Shown here piece by piece: positions 62,091-64,000 of a DNA stretch of 64,000 nt. The translations under genes and the position numbers were made by a program. Location of the stretch: NCBI GenBank assembly GCA_964351995.1, contig CAYGQE010000002.1, positions 62,001-126,000 of the forward strand, written 5' to 3'. How positions within the stretch are numbered: position 1 is the stretch's first letter; the number at the start of each line of letters is the position of its first letter. The notes under the pieces were generated by a model. That model saw only the letters and a program-made list of their open reading frames with translations. It did not search any database and was not told the origin of the DNA. The DNA comes from SZUA-35 sp964351995. Its GTDB lineage: Bacteria > Actinomycetota > Acidimicrobiia > Acidimicrobiales > SZUA-35.

Positions 62091-62096
62091 TACAGT
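62091..62096 (+). promoter_or_regulatory. Candidate leaderless -10 (TACAGT) of the class IV aminotransferase
   Basis: TACAGT lies six bases before ATG 62103 and makes that ATG more likely than the GTG at 62079, which would overlap the -10. Confidence 0.5.
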
Positions 62097-62102
62097 GCGC
62101 CG

Positions 62103-63068
62103 ATGGCTCACGGCACCCACGACTACGACCACGACATCCGCAACGACACCATCATGATTGGCATCAACGGCGAGCAACGACCTCGGGCCGAAGCAACGGT
62201 GTCGGTGTTCGACAGCGGATACATGCTCGGAGACGGCGTGTGGGAAGGCATTCGGGTGCACAACGGCAAGCTCGCCTTCGTCGACGATCACATGCGGCGA
62301 ATCTTCGAGGGCGCCAAGTCACTGGACATGGACATCGGCAAGAGCGCCGACGAACTCGTGGCGATGATCCACGACACACTTGACGCCAATGACATGCAGG
62401 CCGCCGATGGTGTGCACATCCGGCTGATGATCACTCGCGGAGTGAAGTCGACCCCGTACCAAGACCCGCGTTTCACCATCTCTGCGCCCACCATCGTGAT
62501 CATCCCCGAATACAAAGACCCCAGGCCCGAAACGCTGATCCAGGGTGTGCGGCTGGCCACCGTGTCGACCCGTCGAGGCCGGCCCGATGTGCAGGACCCC
62601 AAATGGAACTCACATTCCAAGCTCAACTGCATCAGCGCCTGTATCCAAGCGACCAAGGCCGGTGCTGATGAAGGCCTCATGCTCGATCCGCAAGGGTTCG
62701 TCGCCACCTGCAACTCGACCCACTTCTTCGTCGTTCGCCGCCCTGATGGACCGGGAACCGTCGACAACCCGGGACCGGTCGAAGTGTGGACATCGACTGG
62801 CGACTACTGCATGCCCGGCATCACCCGGCGCAATGTGCTGCGCCTGTGCGATCGGCGTGGGAGCGAGCTGAACATGACGGGGCACCAGAAGAACTTCTCT
62901 CTCACCGAGGTGTACGGGGCCGATGAAGCGTTCGTCACGGGCACGTTTGCCGGGATCGCCCCGGTCACCGAAGTGGACGGCCGGGTGATCGGGACTGGCG
63001 AGCGAGGGCCGATCGTCGAGGCGCTCCAGCAGTGGTACGTACAGATGATGGAAGACGAGTGCGGGTGA
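62103..63068 (+). CDS. Class IV aminotransferase-like PLP protein
   Basis: A 321-residue protein of the BCAT/D-amino-acid aminotransferase/ADC lyase fold. N-terminal features: VSVFDSGYMLGDGVWEGIRV and the DDHMRRIFEGAKSL helix. The Schiff-base Lys is K173 in SHSKLN, followed by GADEGLML. Where family members read G-V-V-T-E-...-N, this one reads GFVATCNSTHFFVV, so the Glu that normally contacts the PLP ring nitrogen is Thr202 and the Asn is His207. It ends with a normal GITRRNVLRL and VTGTFAGIAPV. The gene overlaps the sulfotransferase-like gene (GTGA). Reaction unknown; it may not be a standard transaminase. Confidence 0.82.
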   Translation: MAHGTHDYDHDIRNDTIMIGINGEQRPRAEATVSVFDSGYMLGDGVWEGIRVHNGKLAFVDDHMRRIFEGAKSLDMDIGKSADELVAMIHDTLDANDMQAADGVHIRLMITRGVKSTPYQDPRFTISAPTIVIIPEYKDPRPETLIQGVRLATVSTRRGRPDVQDPKWNSHSKLNCISACIQATKAGADEGLMLDPQGFVATCNSTHFFVVRRPDGPGTVDNPGPVEVWTSTGDYCMPGITRRNVLRLCDRRGSELNMTGHQKNFSLTEVYGADEAFVTGTFAGIAPVTEVDGRVIGTGERGPIVEALQQWYVQMMEDECG

Positions 63069-63802
63069 CGCCTGTGCCGGTCAAGCCTGTGTCGGTCAAG
63101 CGGATCGCCATGTGGTCGGGTCCTCGGAATCTGTCGACGGCCATGATGCGGAGCTGGGAGAACCGGGCCGACACTGAGGTGATCGACGAGCCGCTCTATG
63201 CCTGGTACCTCAACGAGACCCAGCTCGATCATCCGGGTCGAGACGAGATCATCGAGGCGGGGCCGACTGATCTGGCTGATGCCGTTCGGGCCTGTCTGGT
63301 GTCGCCAGAACCTCCAGCGACGGTGAGCTACCAGAAACACATGGCCGGCCATCTGCTGCCGTCGGTCGACCGGTCGTGGCTGGATCAGTTGGAGCACGGA
63401 CTACTGCTGCGGGATCCGCGCCGAGTGCTGGCGAGCTACACGAAGGTGCGACAGAGCGTGACGCTCGAAGACATCGGTGTGCCCCAGCAGGCCGAGCTCG
63501 CAGACCGCTGCTCGGTCATCATCGACTCCGCCGACTTCCTGACCGACCCCGAGGGCTACGCACGACTGACCTGTGATGCATTCGCCGTCGACTTCGATCC
63601 GGCGATGTTGTCGTGGCCGTCGGGCGCCCGGGCGTCCGACGGCGTCTGGGCCCGGCACTGGTATGACTCGGTTGTTGCCTCGACGGGCTTCGGTTCCGCC
63701 CCGACAGAACAGGCCCCGGAACTGCCGTCGCACCTGCAGGCAGTGGCCAACGCGGCGATGGAGATCTTCGTCGAGCTGCACGCTCGCCGATCGACGATCT
63801 GA
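63065..63802 (+). CDS. Sulfotransferase-like P-loop protein
   Basis: A 245-residue protein resembling the sulfotransferase fold. The N-terminal strand-loop-helix IAMWSGPRNLSTAMMRSW is the PAPS/phosphate-binding loop position, followed by VIDEPLYAWYL. The block LLRDPRRVLASYTKV matches the 3'-phosphate-binding RDPR segment of sulfotransferases. The GTG start overlaps the aminotransferase stop, implying the two act together. Substrate unknown; a sulfated or activated amino compound is possible. Confidence 0.78.
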   Translation: MTPVPVKPVSVKRIAMWSGPRNLSTAMMRSWENRADTEVIDEPLYAWYLNETQLDHPGRDEIIEAGPTDLADAVRACLVSPEPPATVSYQKHMAGHLLPSVDRSWLDQLEHGLLLRDPRRVLASYTKVRQSVTLEDIGVPQQAELADRCSVIIDSADFLTDPEGYARLTCDAFAVDFDPAMLSWPSGARASDGVWARHWYDSVVASTGFGSAPTEQAPELPSHLQAVANAAMEIFVELHARRSTI

Positions 63803-63841
63803 CCGAGCCAGCGAGATCACCCGATCGGGGGATCCGCGAGC

Positions 63842-64000
63842 ATGGTTGGAACCGCACCGGGGTTGGGCCACGATGTGACGGTGCAAAATGATCAAGTGGC
63901 GCCAACGCTCGTCATCATGGCCGCAGGACTCGGAAGCCGCTTCGGCGGTGTGAAGCAGCTTGCCCGCGTCGGTCCGTCCAACGAGGCCATCCTCGACTTC
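63842..64000 (+). CDS. Nucleotidyltransferase (NDP-sugar pyrophosphorylase type), truncated by window end
   Basis: The first 53 codons of a gene running off the right edge. After a variable start comes TLVIMAAGLGSRFGGVKQL and then GPSNEAILDF, the signature of the NTP-transferase family related to glucose-1-phosphate nucleotidyltransferases, with the G-S-R-[FY]-GG-[LV]-KQ motif binding the nucleotide phosphates. The start may be ATG 63842 or GTG 63875, 63881 or 63896; the conserved part begins after 63899, so a later start is likely. It faces away from the preceding gene by 39 bases. Confidence 0.8.
   Translation, partial: MVGTAPGLGHDVTVQNDQVAPTLVIMAAGLGSRFGGVKQLARVGPSNEAILDF

Overview
The window looks like a chromosomal piece of a high-GC actinobacterium. 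The evidence is the strong G/C third-position bias, the frequent GTG starts, the Ku–LigD pair, many four-base ATGA/GTGA gene overlaps, and a recurring TAnnnT hexamer 6-8 bases upstream of start codons, as expected for leaderless transcripts. The mix of genes (DUF4214 proteins, MurJ-like flippase, secreted propellers) would fit Acidimicrobiia (Ilumatobacter-like), but that placement is inference. I see no rRNA, tRNA, insertion sequence, prophage or CRISPR array. Coding density is very high: no gene-free stretch exceeds 300 bases. One assembly gap of 100 N lies at 54776-54875, inside a tandem repeat.

Layout. 1-6.1 kb: a THUMP-type RNA methyltransferase, a convergent META-domain lipoprotein, and a purine-salvage/catabolism operon (guanine-deaminase-like enzyme plus a two-subunit xanthine dehydrogenase with its small-subunit domains in FAD-first order). 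6.3-23.4 kb: a long + strand exopolysaccharide cluster. It has an asparagine-synthetase homologue, an AlgD-like nucleotide-sugar dehydrogenase, a GT4 glycosyltransferase, a beta-helix lipoprotein, three enzymes matching the WbpB-WbpE-WbpD route to UDP-diacetamido-uronic acid, two Wzz-like proteins, a small phosphoglycosyl transferase, a FemAB/GNAT acyltransferase, a MurJ/Wzx-like flippase, a Wzy-like polymerase and a small GNAT-like protein. A secreted beta-propeller protein with two DUF4214 domains follows directly. 25.6-28.0 kb: an acyl-CoA synthetase and SDR pair.

28-43.3 kb is a DNA double-strand-break repair island: an AddB-like Fe-S nuclease and AddA-like helicase-nuclease, Ku plus a Lig-Pol LigD, and SbcD-SbcC, interrupted only by two divergent SRPBCC paralogues. 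43.4-52.9 kb is mixed housekeeping: an SsnA-like amidohydrolase, an MFS transporter, an HD-GYP phosphodiesterase, a divergent LysE exporter/Lrp regulator pair, DUF445, DUF2889, an arginase-family enzyme and GluQ-RS.

52.9-62 kb holds two further secreted propeller paralogues, one with discoidin plus 231-bp tandem FN3-like repeats broken by the gap and one with two FN3 domains. Between them lie a divergent ProA-like dehydrogenase and a SulP-PhoD operon. The right end has a class IV aminotransferase-like gene coupled to a sulfotransferase-like gene, then a truncated nucleotidyltransferase.

The most interesting material is: the three-member propeller family with an invariant C-H-C-[W/F] motif and swapped C-terminal modules; the polysaccharide cluster combining uronic-acid, amidation and beta-helix functions; a REP-like 3'-end element in three copies; and the aminotransferase lacking its usual PLP-binding Glu beside a sulfotransferase-like partner.
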